Below, in pieces: positions 35,341-48,700 of a DNA stretch of 64,000 bases. The translations under genes and the position numbers were made by a program. The stretch lies in assembly GCF_963678635.1 (NCBI RefSeq), contig NC_087066.1, forward strand, positions 6,291,954 to 6,355,953, read 5' to 3'. Below the pieces are notes generated by a model that saw nothing but the letters and a program-made list of their open reading frames with translations, was not told where the DNA came from and searched no databases. How positions within the stretch are numbered: position 1 is the first letter of the stretch; the number at the start of each line of letters is the position of its first letter. Origin of the DNA: Symsagittifera roscoffensis. Its lineage: Eukaryota; Xenacoelomorpha; Acoela; Convolutidae.

Positions 35341-36589
35341 CCAAGTGAATTCAAACCAGTTTTTGAGATAACCTCATGGTAGCTTATAGCATAGAAGATT
35401 GTTACATCTGTTTATCAAAACACTACGATTCTCTTTTTTACTATTAATCTTCAGGGGATTTGAGTTCTTTTTTGCACTTTTCGGTAAATGCGTGGCTTCT
35501 CTTTTCCTACGGTAAATTCAGTATAGCCAAAGCATGCGTTTTATCAACATCATTCTGATCTGATTTCACTGTCTCCCTTTGGCTCACTGATTTTTCTCCC
35601 CTGCCTGAAAAAGTGTTGAAATTCGGTCCTAGTAGTTCACCGCTGGGAGCTAATAACTTCCTCGCCATCTGAAATTCCCAGGTGAAAACAGGAAGAATAG
35701 GAGCCTGATTTCTTAAACATTGTCTAAAATTTTTACTCATCCCTTAAAATCCACTCTAGCTAATTGGGCGCATTTTTCCACTGGATTTTAAATACCCACG
35801 CTATCAATTGTTTGTCTAATTCCCCTATAGATTCCCAAAAGTTAGAGTCCCTTTACTCTGATTTGGAGTCCTCACATTCCAGAACAATTTTGGATCAAAC
35901 TGCAAATTTCCAAAGGAATTCCATAGCGCAATTAAAGAGTTATTCCTTTGTTCAGGTGGAAAATAAAAAGATTGAAAACAATAATTGAGCTGTAAATGTA
36001 AATTGAGCAAAAAATAAACTGTTTGTTAAATTTAAATAATTATTATGACTTATTAAGATGTTCGCATTATTACAATGAGATATTAAGGCACAGTTATTAA
36101 AACTAAAGAGCTCAACTTGGCCAATTTTAGGACAATTAAAAATTTAACTAATGAGGATACTAAAAAATTAGTTAAACGAAATAGACCAAAATATGCAATT
36201 GAATTTACACGTTATTGCACTAAAACATGAAATTGTTACTATAAAAAGCGAAATTTATTCAATTTCACATGATGTAATAATAATCAAGTTATTATCAAAA
36301 ATTGGAAATTGTTCTTTTTTTACAAATATCAAAAATATTACAAGAGAAAATAGGTTTTGGTTTTGCTTCTAACACAAAGTTTAGCGTCAAGTTCACATCA
36401 ATCGTAGGGTTTGATTGATTAACAAATGTGTGAAGAACAAATGAAAAGTAATCAAAGAATTCAGTCAGAGTTTAGCCCGATTTAACCATTTGATGGGTTC
36501 AAAAACCCATATTAATCTATTGATTTTTTTTGTTCAAAACCCAAATCCAATGAGTTAGAGTTTTTTGTAAAATTTTGACCAATCAGGTT

Positions 36590-39500
36590 TCACGGCGACT
36601 GAGCAGTGTGCGAAACAGAAATGCTCGATTGTGATTGGATGAAATTCTGTGGGATGTACTGATTGGTCGTCGCGATAGGAATCGCTGTCAATCCGTAGGG
36701 CGCTCCGTACTCATTTTGGGGGGACTCTAAAAGCGACGCCTGAAGATTCTGCTGATGTTGTTGTAGTTGCATTTCCAAAATGTGTTGCGGGCTCGTATTT
36801 GGGGGACTGGCGGTGTTCGGGTTAATATACTGCGGGGTTCCTGGGGTCCCGAAAGGGGAGTGGATTCCCCCGGGGCAGGGGGCGGCAGCGTGACTCATAC
36901 AGGGTGCCATCATTTGGTGAGTTGCGTGGGTGGGTTGCAGTGCGACCGGGTGGTAGTTGCCGGCCGGGGTGAATAGCTGGTATCCAGTGAACAAACCAGG
37001 AGCTACATTTGATGCAACACTGAAACCAACATGAAAAGTTAGCTGGAATTCAGTACCTTGGAAAAAATTTAAAATCTTTGAAAATATCAAGTTGACATAA
37101 AAGAGAGTTGAAATTGACGACGCTAAGACAATGACATCTAGAAATTCTCAAATTCACAAATATTTCAACATAACTCGTGCGATTTGGCTTATTTATCGGG
37201 TCAGTGGTTTTCATAACGACGATTGCATGTGTTTTTGTCAAATTGGCTGTAGTATGTTTCTTTAAAACAGTTTTTCAGATTCATTTTAGGGGAGGATTTA
37301 GGGAGGACGCCTCACTCTTCAGAGATTATTTTTATGACATCCGTTTTCTTAGATCCGTTCCCATTCATTTTATTGCTAAATTTGCAATAATACATGCATT
37401 TTCATTCAAAAATGCGACTGTCGGAACCATGTTCAATCCAAGTTGAATCATTTTAGAAACTATTTCTGCCCTTACATAAGTGATTCAATAAATTTAAGGT
37501 TGAAAGGTTGGCAAAATATCTGGTGTCTAATGCAACTACAGTTCACCCGATGACATGTCATGCACACCTGGTAGTCCCAATCAATTAATTGCCCACTGAA
37601 AGGGTTTTTCACCGAATATAATTTTGGGATAACATTCAACTGTAAGGCATGAACACTTATTGTCATCAAATGAATTCTCGTTCACTTGTGGAAAAATCCT
37701 ATTTGAGTTTTCAAACATATTTAAACAATTCTTTTTCATAAGGGTACAAATGATAGAATGAAAGAAAGGTTCATTTTACGCTACTTTTTCTTTCAGTACC
37801 GATTTTTTATTCGAGTGTGAATTGATTTTTGGGGATACTTTTTCCCGTGGTGTCATGGCGAGATCTGTGCATAAAAGGGAACCTTGTGCTGTCCATACAA
37901 AGAAGAAACTCGCCGCTCTCTTTCTACTTGCAAGGAAGAATAAATATTGATTAGTGTCTCAAAAACAAGCAAGACAAACAAAAATGAAAAGAAATGTTAA
38001 CAACAAAAGCAGACATAAATATCTAGATTTTGTGCAATAATATTGAAAATTCACATAACGAAATAGTCAAAATCTTTTTTTTTTGCTCAAAACCGTCCGA
38101 AAGATGCCTAAAACGTCCTCGATATAGATATTTTAGCCTAAATTGTGTCTCAGAAAATCAATATGATTAACCTTAACAATAGAGCAACAAATAGTTTTCA
38201 TGTTTAAGATTCGATTTAATGGCGTATACTTACTTCATGTTTGGTGGGGTGGAGATTAGCCCGAATAAGTTCTGACTGGGAGGGGTGTGTGAACCCCCTG
38301 ACCTAACACACTGGTGGTGGGGCTGCAACGCAAACAAGTTTCCTGAAACAAACAAACAACAATTAATTGCCACAACAATCAAGTTCAGATGTTAGTTAAA
38401 ATCAAATAAAAATCAAATGTTAGTTACAAAAAAAGTGGAATTAAAAATTTAATTCAGGTACTTTTCTTTTCATTAAATTTAAAATATGTGTAGTTTGGAT
38501 GATTAGTTTCGGATCAGGTGCGGATTTAAAAGAGAAACGGAACCCCCCCTCCCCACAGGAAGTTGACCACCTGCCAACCCAAGAGGTCCCCCCTTTGTAC
38601 TATTTTGAGACATCCATTTTTGGCTGACGGACCCGAAAATTTTCTTAAAGGCGCCTTTGGCGCCAATATATACTAATTTTGAAAGAGGAAACGCCAAAAA
38701 AGGCAACTTTTTGGTCAAAATTTTCAAAAAAAAGTCTAAAAAAAAGTTTTGGCTGTTTTGGCGCCGGAGGCAAAATTTTAAAAAACAAGCAAAAAAAAAC
38801 GTTTTGCCTCCGGCGCCAAGAAAATTTGGCCAAAACAGGGTATTTTTGGTGCTTTGGGAGAGCTCTGAAAATCAATTCGGTCGACCTAAAAAAAAGTTGA
38901 CAAAATTTTCGAAACTTTTTTGAAAATCCCCCCCCCCCTCGAGAAAAACCTAGATCCGCCCCTGCTTCGGATGATTGTCTAAAATCTAAGTTAAGGTGTT
39001 GAGATTTTAGTTTGTTCCTTCCGGCTACAAAAAATCCTACGCTTTATCAAAGCTCAAGCTCAAAGTGTTTTTCTCAAATTATGGTAGACTAACATTTCTC
39101 GATATAGTTCATGATATACAAAAATGAATAAAGATTAGTTATTGATGAAAGAGTTTTGAGTGAACAAAGAATTTTGTACCTCCTGGAATGAAGTTATGGT
39201 TGTTGTTATTGTTGTTGTTGTTGTTGTTATTGTGGTTGTTGTGAATAGGGTGGTTTCTGGGCTTCTGGCCGAGGAAGGCGAGGTTCACGTTTGCCTTTCG
39301 TCCGTCTATCTGTGGGTTGGGATCTTTGCAGGCATCGTCAGCCTGTTTTTTCGTCTTCAAGGTCACCTGAAAACACAACAAATGAGACATCGTGTAGAAA
39401 TTAGTTTTTCCATCTCCATATCGACCAAGGAGATAATGAACAGAAAATGGTTATGAATCTAAATAATGAAAAAATTTATATATCGAAACTTTTTCGACTA

Positions 39501-40586
39501 AATACAGTTCTATATTCAAAAAACTATGACTGAATGATTTTGTGTTGGCTAATTCGAGATAACACTTCTGGACATTATGATAAAATAAAAGAAGTTCCTA
39601 TAGGAAACAGCAAGAATGCTTTCTGTTTCTTCTGGTCGGCACTTACGAATCCGAATCCCTTGCTTTTGCCCGTCTCCTTGTCGAAGATGACAGCCGACTC
39701 CTCAATCTCCCCATGTTGCTCAAAGTGTCTCCTCAGAGTCTCAGTTGTAGTGGTCCACGGAAGTCCCCCCACAAACAACTTCCTGGAAATAAAACATGCA
39801 TAATTACCGAAAGAATATTTTCTTAAAATCAGTTACTGAATTCTCTTCTTTATTATTTCGAAAAATTAATTTTTTAAAATCTAATTGACATAACCAAGTT
39901 CGGTAAAATTGCAATCAGTTTTTCGGTTAACTAGGAAAACGAATCGCAAAAATACATTTTACTTGGACTTATTCACTGCATCTTAGATAGTAAAACCGCG
40001 CGTAAGATTTTACAAAGCGTGTGAAATCTTCACTTGTACTTTCATGCTCACCTGTTTTTCACGTCCTCTTCGCTGGAGGGGGGCGAGGGGTACTGGAGGG
40101 TGGATGGCTGGAGGGACTGGAGTGCGGCCACAGACAGCAGCTGGTTCAGATTGGCCGCACTGCAGTTCTGTCCAGGGGGAGGGGGGATACTAGAGGGACT
40201 CATCTGAAACAAATAAACAAATGGATGTCAACAAACAGAATTTGGCCGAGTCTGAAAAAAAAACAATTAAAATATGAAGGAAAAAACATAAAATATATAA
40301 TAAAATTGTTATGCAATTTCGATATTTTTCATAATTGACCAGATAAATTTCTAAAATAGATCTTTAGAAGCGCGACTTTTTTCGTTTTTTTTTTCAAAAA
40401 GTTCAAGTATTTAGTTCGTTAATTTCAAGAAGCGAGAGAAAAATTTTGCAAAATTTTTGCAAAAAAAAGGTTTATTTTTCTTGGAGACGTTCTTTATACC
40501 TGTGCGCTGATGGCAGCTGACACTGATGGACTCCCAGGCGTGTAGGGCATCAGAGGGTGCAGAGTAGCATGTGGAATAGACACCAT
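36590..40586 (-). CDS. RBM24/RBM38-type RNA-binding protein with one RRM, 6 exons
   Basis: Minus-strand exons are 40586-40500, 40203-40052, 39782-39647, 39366-39180, 38342-38234 and 37019-36590. All introns are GT-AG with phases 0, 2, 0, 1 and 2, giving 366 residues. RBM24/RBM38 (SUP-12 in nematodes) bind mRNA and act in alternative splicing and mRNA stability. The single RRM is residues 81-157, with RNP2 LFVGGL at 82-87 and RNP1 KSKGFGFV at 119-126, split by intron 3. The hallmark [22 protein letters not shown] follows, nearly as in vertebrates. Unusual features are an 80-residue Pro/Ser/Leu-rich N-terminal extension and an Asn/His run just after the RRM. The C-terminal half is Gln/Pro/Ala-rich and low complexity, with [10 protein letters not shown]. 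Vertebrate members are about 235 residues. The start is the first in-frame Met of exon 1. Confidence 0.88.
38515..38964 (+). mobile_element. hAT-like MITE, copy D, in RBM24/38 intron 5 side
   Basis: It begins caggtgcggatttaaaag and ends aacctagatccgcccctg. The flanking octamers tttcggat and cttcggat match at 7 of 8 bases. Its interior holds a perfect 18-bp inverted repeat, ttggcgccggaggcaaaa at 38758-38775 and its mirror at 38802-38819. It lies in intron 4 of the minus-strand RNA-binding protein gene, upstream of exon 5. Confidence 0.85.
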
Positions 40587-42454
40587 CTTGCAATTATAAT
40601 TCAGTCTTTTCTAAGTCAACTTTTGTAAATACTGGAACTGACGAAAAGAGGGAAATAAACAAATCAATTTTTTATGACAAAAACAGATATCTCGTTTCTC
40701 TTAACAAAGCTTTGAGACTTTTGTTCAGATAATAAAAACTGAGACTCGCGGTGACAGTGAGTTTTGAATAATAATGCAATTATAACTCAGACTAAGTTGA
40801 TTGTAAATTACACGTAGAATTGGTGTAATTGGCAATTGGTATAATAACTAAAAGTTATACAGGTGAGATTTTTCGTTGGTTTAAATTGCAGAATAAAAGT
40901 TCTATTATAAATTATAAAATGGTAGACTCTCGAAAGTCAAGTGTTCGTGTTTACGATGCCTCTCAAAAATCAGATCAAACGAAGATTGTCAACTTGAAAA
41001 AAGCAAAAACTTCAGAGATATCTTGAAAGTATCATTTACAAAGATTTTCAAGACTATTCGCGATAAGTTCTCGAATATATTACTTACGAAAACACGCGTT
41101 CAAAAAAAAACAAATGATTGAAAGTACGCAAAACAAATTCTTGAGAAATGAATATAGGAAAAACGCTTTTGATGGATAACGCAGGTTTTATTTTGAAGCA
41201 AATAAGAGGGGAAACTTTGGAGAAATTTTGATTTTTTTTTCGTTCCACAAATTCAATCAAAAAGCCACAAAAAGACTCGAAACTCACTCAACTGGTTCAA
41301 ACAAGCCGGACGAAAGAAATGAGACTGGGTCTATTGTGCCTCGGAATTTATGGAATTATTGGGAAAATATTTACGGAATGATTTTGAAATTTTGAAATTG
41401 CGCGCCCAATTTTGAACTGAGTCGTCGATTGTAGTACAAGCGTAGTGCCTATGATTGAACATACAAGGAACTCTTTTGAAATCGAAATCAAAGCTTCGTT
41501 TATGGAATTGCAGAAAATTCCCAATGATTTCCCAAATATTTGGAATGGAAAGAATTCCTTTCTCGCTTGCTCTGTGTACTTAATACAATTCGCCCAGCAA
41601 ATCAGCACTGCATTTTGATTGGCTAATTTTGTTTGAACACGAGGGTTTATTGAATGGAAAGGAATGCGTGTAGGGGTAAAATTACAAGAGGGGGAAATTT
41701 GACTAGGGCAGCGCGGTATTGAGTAACTGGGAAGGAAGCGGGTTCGCAATTTGAAATTTGAATTTGGACCCGTTCGCAGCTGGACCGACGCTGACCGAAG
41801 TTAGAACAAATTTGGGAACTTTTAGGACCCAGCGAAGTCCTCAAACTTAAATTACATTTAACAGTTATTGTAACACACAAGAGAGGGTTGCAGCCGACAG
41901 ACTGATCACAGGAGCTCATTAGCAATTCGTTATTAAAGAAGAAACGGAATCAGAATCTGACACCAAATAATTAGCTTGCATAAATCAAAATGTGGATATT
42001 TTTTGGATATGCCCTATAATAGCAGCTATAATTTAAAAAAATTCTAATAAAATTATGCCCAAGAAAAACAGTAGATCATGAAACTAATCACAGTTAAAGT
42101 TTTTCAGTCTTATTGTGAAGTATTGAATGCGAACTTTTTAAGTTCTATATCAATGAATTTAATGTTTCCGCAAAAAGAGTTAGAAAAAAATCATTCAGCG
42201 CAAATTTTCCTTGTTTATTCGATTTTAACCCTATTAAGTGAAGAGTTTTCATAAGAGTTATAAGCAATTAGTCAAGCTAGTAATCAGTCTTAACCAGACT
42301 CACTCCAACTAGTAGCATCTTCGCTTGAGTGGCATTTCCCAATTGACCTGACAAGGGGTAAACAGGAAGAAAAAGAGGAAAAATCAGATAAAGAGGTGGG
42401 ATCAAAATTTAGAGATGCAAATAGCGGCTAGTTAGTGTAACTATTTCAACGGAT

Positions 42455-42502
42455 CTTGTTAAATATTCCCCCCATTGCAAAAGGGGGGAAATAGTTAACA
42501 AG
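42455..42502. repeat. Short hairpin with C6/G6 arms
   Basis: cttgttaaatattcccccc is followed by a 9-base loop and ggggggaaatagttaacaag, an almost complete inverted repeat. Related words (agttacaaggtacc, gggaatagttaacaag) recur at about 42.55-42.60 kb, so these are probably termini of small MITE fragments. Confidence 0.6.
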
Positions 42503-43366
42503 GTACAAAACTCGTAATGCTTAACTGCTCAATTCTTTCTTTGTAGGGGGTATATTAGTTACAAGGTACCATAGGGGGGGGGGGGAGGGAATAGTTAACA
42601 AGATCTATTTTAACTAGCAAGCAAATTGAGAGAGAAAATTCTCTCTTCAATTTTTGTTTCATGTTACGTGGTTAAAAAACTTTAAATAAAAACACAATTT
42701 GAACTGAAATATACAAAAAAATGCAATTTTTATGATAAATTTATTTTCTTTATTTTAAATGAATTAAAAATTTAATTCAATTCAAAAAATCTCACCAATT
42801 CAAACAATGAATTTGAAAAATAAAAAAATAATTGAAAATCAGTAATTGGAAAACAGGAATAAAACACACACAATCTACACTCAACAACAGATGAAATGAT
42901 TCAACCGAGATATACTTTTGCAATATGTCGAGTTTGATTTTTGTGGTCGAGTGCAAAACAAGTTTACAGCTGAAGCCAGATTTCACGCCTCATCAACCAT
43001 TGATCATGCTGTTCTATTGCAGTCCTTCAGTTCACTTGTGACTTGTCCATACTTGGCCATCGACGCCGTTCAAAGCTGTCCCGTTTCGCTTTCATTCATT
43101 TTTATAATAACAGAATGAAACAGATAGAGCAAAACCTTTTTTGCAAAAGTACATTGACTTAGTTTAAAATATTTCTTTTAAAATTTTCAAAATGATCAAT
43201 TTAAAAAAATGCGAATCATTGATTTCAATTTTCAAACTTGAGAGCCAACGCATGCAGTTTTTCCAGATTTTTCATTGCAATATTTTAGTCAAAAACTGAC
43301 CAGAAAAGGTAACAGCTGAAGTTGTAGCGCTCTAAAGGTAGTGAGTTATGTATGGATTATTGTGAT

Positions 43367-43564
43367 TTTTTTATTTGCCCCCGGCCTGCTCAGTGCAGGA
43401 CCAACCGTGGGGGAGGGGGAGATGTCATCCATTTTGCCGCAGCCGGTCCCACCTTGAGGAGGCGGATGACACTGGGACCCCTCCAGCCGTGACCGAAGCG
43501 TGATTCGAACGCATGACCCTCGTGTTAAGAGAGATGTGCCTAACCCACTTGCCCACGACTGCTC
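43367..43564 (-). mobile_element. tRNA-derived SINE with 12-bp target duplication
   Basis: Read on the minus strand, the 198-bp element starts with a tRNA-like head. Its A box is gtgggcaagtgggttaggc, its anticodon-arm segment is ctcttaacacgag, and its B box is gcgttcgaatcacgc. A GC-rich body follows, then an A-rich tail (gcaaataaaaaaa). The perfect 12-bp duplication gattattgtgat flanks it at 43355-43366 and 43565-43576. The head resembles a Leu/Ser-type tRNA. The intact duplication suggests a fairly recent LINE-dependent insertion. Confidence 0.9.
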
Positions 43565-44054
43565 GATTATTGTGATCGGCCCCTCCATCGTGCCAACGTT
43601 TTCTCAAAAGTTTTCTGTTGGTGGTAATAACTAACAGCATATACTTTACAGCGGCATCGGTTGCCGAGATAACTCCTCTGTGAAGCTAAAAGATTGGCGT
43701 TTTTTTAAACTTTCCAAAAAGTTCGCCCTACTCTTAAAAACAAAATTTTGAACAGTTTTTGACACCACATTCAAAATATGTATAAAATGACCTCAAACGC
43801 GCCGCGCCATCAGTCTTAACTGATTTGATATTTTGACAAGTATCTGGATTTTGACAAAGTTGTCATTTGTCTAGGAGTAATAATTGCTCAAAGCTAAAAT
43901 GATCCTAATGAAAACTCAAATTTCAAATTTATAGAAATAGGAAACTTTCAAAAGATTGTTGCTAAACACTGAAACCCACGAAAAAAAGTTACAGAGAAAT
44001 TAAGAATGACTGGCCTCACCGAAATCAGCTAAGTATATCTTTGTGGTTTTTCCT

Positions 44055-44345
44055 TGGGATTTTCCCGAGGGGTGGAATTTCAAAAAAGTTTCGAAGTTTT
44101 TGTTGACCTTTTTTTCGGTCCACCAAAGTGAACTTCTGAGCTCTGCCAAATCACTGTAAAGACCCTATTTTGACCAGATTTTCTACATGGCAGGCAAAAT
44201 TTTCAAAAAACAGGCAGAAAAAGGAGGTTTCAGGTCCTTTTTGGAAAGTTTTTACCTTTGGACAAACTTTAAAGTGGGTCAACCAAAAAGAGGGGTTTCA
44301 AAATAGTACCTTAGTTTCAAACCCTTGAGAGAGAAAAAGCTTCCC
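44055..44345 (-). mobile_element. hAT-like MITE fragment, reverse orientation
   Basis: It contains cccgaggggtggaattt, ggtccaccaaagtgaacttctgagctctgccaaat and ctgtaaagaccctattttgacc, the reverse-strand counterparts of the right half of the hAT-like MITE family in this window. The terminal CAGGGGCGG ends are missing or too decayed to define. Confidence 0.55.
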
Positions 44346-45707
44346 TCTGAATCCTCCAGTGGAATTAGATATAACACAAAATGGCATACCAAGAATTGTG
44401 CATTTGAATACATCCGTGCACATGATATTATCTTTTATAACCTTCCCATGCAATGCTAAACTTAAAGGAAATTATGATAAACTCCGAAGCTAGTTTCTTC
44501 TGATAAATGTTTTCTCCAACAAATCTCTGGAAATAGCTGAAGACAACCACATCATTGGCGATTGTAAAAGAGAACATATTTTGAAAATATCGATCTCTAT
44601 AATAATATCTATTTTATATAATTTATGTTGAACAGTAAAGAAAGCTGAAATTGCAATAAACACGATTATTGGTCAGATTTGAAAATTAAGGAGAAGGTTT
44701 GCTACAAAAAACTTTGCTACATCAAGCAATGAAGCCACTTTGACCTGCTAGGACAAAAAATTTCAAATCTTTGACAGTTTATTAATTTTACACTTTTTTT
44801 GAATCATCTGCTAAGTTTTTGTCAATGATTTCAATGAAGCGTAGAAGAACAGATGTTTTTAAAACATTTGCTCATACGTTTTTCAAACATTTTTTTATAA
44901 CTTTGCTCTTTAATTGATTATTTTTCCGCTGGAGAAAAATCACCCTTTTTTGAGATCCTTTTTCTCGAGATCCGTTTTCATCGTCGTTCTGACAACTTCA
45001 GGAGTTGTGAAGTAAGCTTTGCCTTAAATTGCAGATAGCAACTATAGGTAAATATGGAAGTTCTAAGAAAAGAATGAAAAATAATTTTTAGGAATGGTAT
45101 ATTTATAGCGAGGAAAGTGGGATAAACTTCTTTGATAAACTGGAAGTAAGTATGTTTGAAGAAAAAAAATCAATTTTGATTGCAGAAGAAGAAGAAGAAT
45201 TAACTTCTCGATGTTACTTATTTTAAATCAGTCGAATTAACTCTGTGCAGTTAAGACGCAGTGCGACCGTCGCCAACTGAAGATCGGATAAATGTTGATT
45301 TTAGAGAGGTGTCAACTGAAAAGCTCATTAAAATTTTTTTAAGTTTTTTGTTATGATGCGAAAAATGGTATCAGAACTATTGTCACCATAAAAACTTAGA
45401 ATTTTTATGAAAAAATTTTCAAAAAAACTTCAAAACACGATAAGATTAGCTATTATTTGACCTAATTTATTAGATAATCTGACTTTCTATCTAAATGAAA
45501 CGATAATCTTACTTTCTATCAAACTGAAACAATGCTGAAACCTAGAGAGACGTCGAAAAAATTTAAATTTTTTGAGAGAAAAAAAATTTAATTACAAAAA
45601 TAAATCACTGCATTGTATAACAAGTTTACCGCAACATTTTACTTTTTAATATCATAAAACCAATATAACACGACATGATGAATAAACTTACTCCAACAGA
45701 TCAGTTC

Positions 45708-48700
45708 CTATAAGTTGAATAGTTTTGTACGAATTCCATCATCTTGTACTTGTCTTTTTGGATAAAAATAGCTTAGTCCTTTCTTTGTCTGTTCATATGT
45801 GGCCACCATATGATTTATAGTTCTGAATCCGCTGTTAGTAGATGTAAGGTTAATTGCTTCATCAAGCACTCTCCTGTATTTTGACATGGGACCATCTCCA
45901 GAATCTTCTAGAACCCGTTTATTTAATCCTTTACTGCTAAATTTGAACTTATCGGACTTGTTGTCATAGCAGCAATATGTCTTGCTACACAAACATAGCA
46001 TTTCTGTACATCTAAATTCTTCTTCAAACAGTCCCGGCTCCCTTTTATCATACTTTTTATGCGTACTGCAACACGCTCGAGGGAAAAAATTTGATTTTGC
46101 ATCCGCCTTGAAAGAGTCTCTGCAGTCATTTTTCCTCATTTTTCCCAGGCAGCTCTCTTATCTGGTTTGATACAGTCGTATAAGTTTTCTTCAGCAAGAG
46201 CTAAGTAAAGCGAGTCTGTGTCCATCTCTAACTCTTCAAATTTGTTTGCATCACAGAATTCGTTGAAGAAATTATAGTAGAGTTCCAACATTCTCAGTTT
46301 CCCATACTGCAGTATGAAAAATCCAACGATGATGGGTTCTCTATGTTCAATGGTTGATTTCAACAACTCAGCCTCATACAAGTCTTTTCAACTGTATTCA
46401 ATCTTTTGAACAATGGTTCATTGATTGCCTTGTGAGTTTTTCATCGTTCAGATATTTCGTGATTGTATGCCTGGATATATCCATGATCTGATATCCATAC
46501 GAAGAATTACCCAAAAGTTTCATTGTTTCTGCTACAACTCCTGACTAAGGGTTTTCATCTCCTTCTCTTCTAGCATCAACCACTGACTGAACGAAATTAT
46601 TAAAGCATTTCCAAGGAGAATATTGAATAAAACTGTAATTTTGGTGCACTGCAATCCAAGTTCCATATAAAAGTTGAACAGAGGAGTTATAACTGTTCCA
46701 TTTTCTAGCTTGAAACTAGATATCAGCATTCTCTGAGGATGCTTTAACATTTCGTTTTCGATTGCATAGTTTTTTATGTAGTCTCCAATATCGTTTCTTC
46801 CAACCTCAGTGTCCTTGAAAATTGGAGGAAAATTGGCAAATTTTGATTTTAGCTTATCTGGAACAACTAAGTCACACTGAACGTAGCCAAAAAGAGATTC
46901 ATCTTTTATTTTTGCTAGAAGGGAGTCTTTAGAAAGAGGTCATTTATAGGGAAAGTGGGTTCTGACGTGATTTTTGATCTTTTCATTGGTTTTGAAACTT
47001 TCCCACCAGTCACACTCCCACATTTCTTCCTTTTTGTAACCTTTCTCTTTAATGTATTCTCGTCGCATATCATCCATCTCTCTCTTCTCGTTTTCTGGCT
47101 CAATATCCTGTTCTGTTAAGAAGGGACGAGCTTCTTATCAGGAACAGAAGTGGTAGTAACATCCCATTGCTTCGAATACTGTTTTACAGTGATCGCAGTA
47201 ACCATCAACATTAAAACAGTCGTTTTTTTTTGTTTTCCGGGAGTAAAAAAGCTCTCAATTTTACATTCTGGTCTTGACCCTTGATAGAAAGACATGACCA
47301 TATTCTCAAAGTTGCGAGTTTGATTATGTCTAGTCTTGCATTTCTGCATTTCAGTGTCAAACTCCCATCTCGTGTACAGTCCTGTTGGCATATCTTGACA
47401 CATTGAGAAAGGATAAAGCTGGCTTGCATCAATTCCAACGATGATTTACAAACATTTGATGAATTTTTGATGTATGTTTCATCAACTACAGCTTTTTGAG
47501 TGAAACCAATGGAAGGTCCACCAGTCATGTCCTTTCTAATTTTTTCACACAAGTCTTTATCACTTTCGCAAAATTCATAAAACTTGTAATTTGTAGATTT
47601 GTGAAGACATATGTTTGCTAGATTTGGAAGTGTGCATCCAAGTTTTAACATATCTACCCCCTTGTTATGATAAAACTGAATCATTTTTTGCATTGCGTCC
47701 AGAGTTGGAACTACATCCTTGTTGTTGTACCACTTCAAAAAGTCTTTGAACACTGTCATTCCATTTTTCTTCCAAGTCTCATGTAAGTAATTGTAATTAT
47801 CCAAACCAGATTGAGGAACAGTCTTGATTTGAAGCTTTTTCAGCGCCTGTTGTTCGTCAAACCCACTTTTTCTAAGCATCTCATAATCAATGATGTCTTT
47901 GTCTAGAGGATTGTTGTTTCTAAGTTTACTGAAAAAGGCTTCATACGGTGGCAATTCAGGAAAGTCAAGTTTGTCTGGGTTATCAAACCACTCATAGGGA
48001 AAGAATCCTTTCGTTTTGCTAGCTTTATAGGCTTTGAGAAAGGAGTCCAGAGTAGTTGCCCCTCCCAGAAACTTCATTATGTCGAGAAATTGTACATCTC
48101 CAAACTTGAAAGATATTAAGTCATTTGCTTTTTTGATGACGGATGTTTCTTGTTCTTTATCGCGAATCAAATAGGCGATTAGGTAGGACTTGATCAAATT
48201 TAAGTCATATCTACCGCTGTTAAATCCAAAAACAAGTAAAGTATTTACATATCTCTCCAGATGTTGTTTCAAATCAATGTGTTGATTTTTCTGAATTCGC
48301 AAGAATTGTGTTGACATATCTGCTTCTTCCGAATCTTCAATGCATTCGTCTTCGTACTCAAATTTATTACTTGAATAGTTTTTACCACGTTCGTTCAGCT
48401 GATCAAAGATCTTTTTCATTCTTTCATTGACAGCTACTTCAATATCTTGAAATTTTGTTCTCATCTCCAATTTACTTTTCTCAGCCAACAACTCGAGCTT
48501 GTTGACAAAATCAATAATCAAGTTCTGTGGATCCTTGTTGTTTAAAAAGATGGGTTCATCAATCAGATTCCATGATATAGAGACTAAAATTTGAACATGT
48601 ATTCCAATCTAGGTAGTAGTTTGCGTCTCTTTTATTTCCTCTGTAGGAACACAAATCGACTCAAAATCGAAAGATGCTAGATTATCAAAAAGTTCGTTAT

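Larger units (their letters stand above)
29926..36589. other. Intergenic region between the KLHL and RBM24/38-type genes
   Basis: The genes converge on this 6.7-kb interval. It holds a palindromic MITE, degenerate ~560-bp repeats and a composite hAT-like element, listed separately. A minus-strand ORF at 35740-35507 (77 residues, mixed polar composition) and the plus-strand ORF at 35764-35988 look more protein-like than their surroundings, but neither matches a family. Confidence 0.45.
40587..45707. other. Intergenic region upstream of the RBM24/38-type gene
   Basis: AT-rich DNA that should contain the promoter of the minus-strand RNA-binding protein gene; no promoter motif is assigned. It holds a hairpin with C/G runs, one intact SINE and a hAT-like MITE fragment. 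No coding exon was recognised. Confidence 0.45.
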
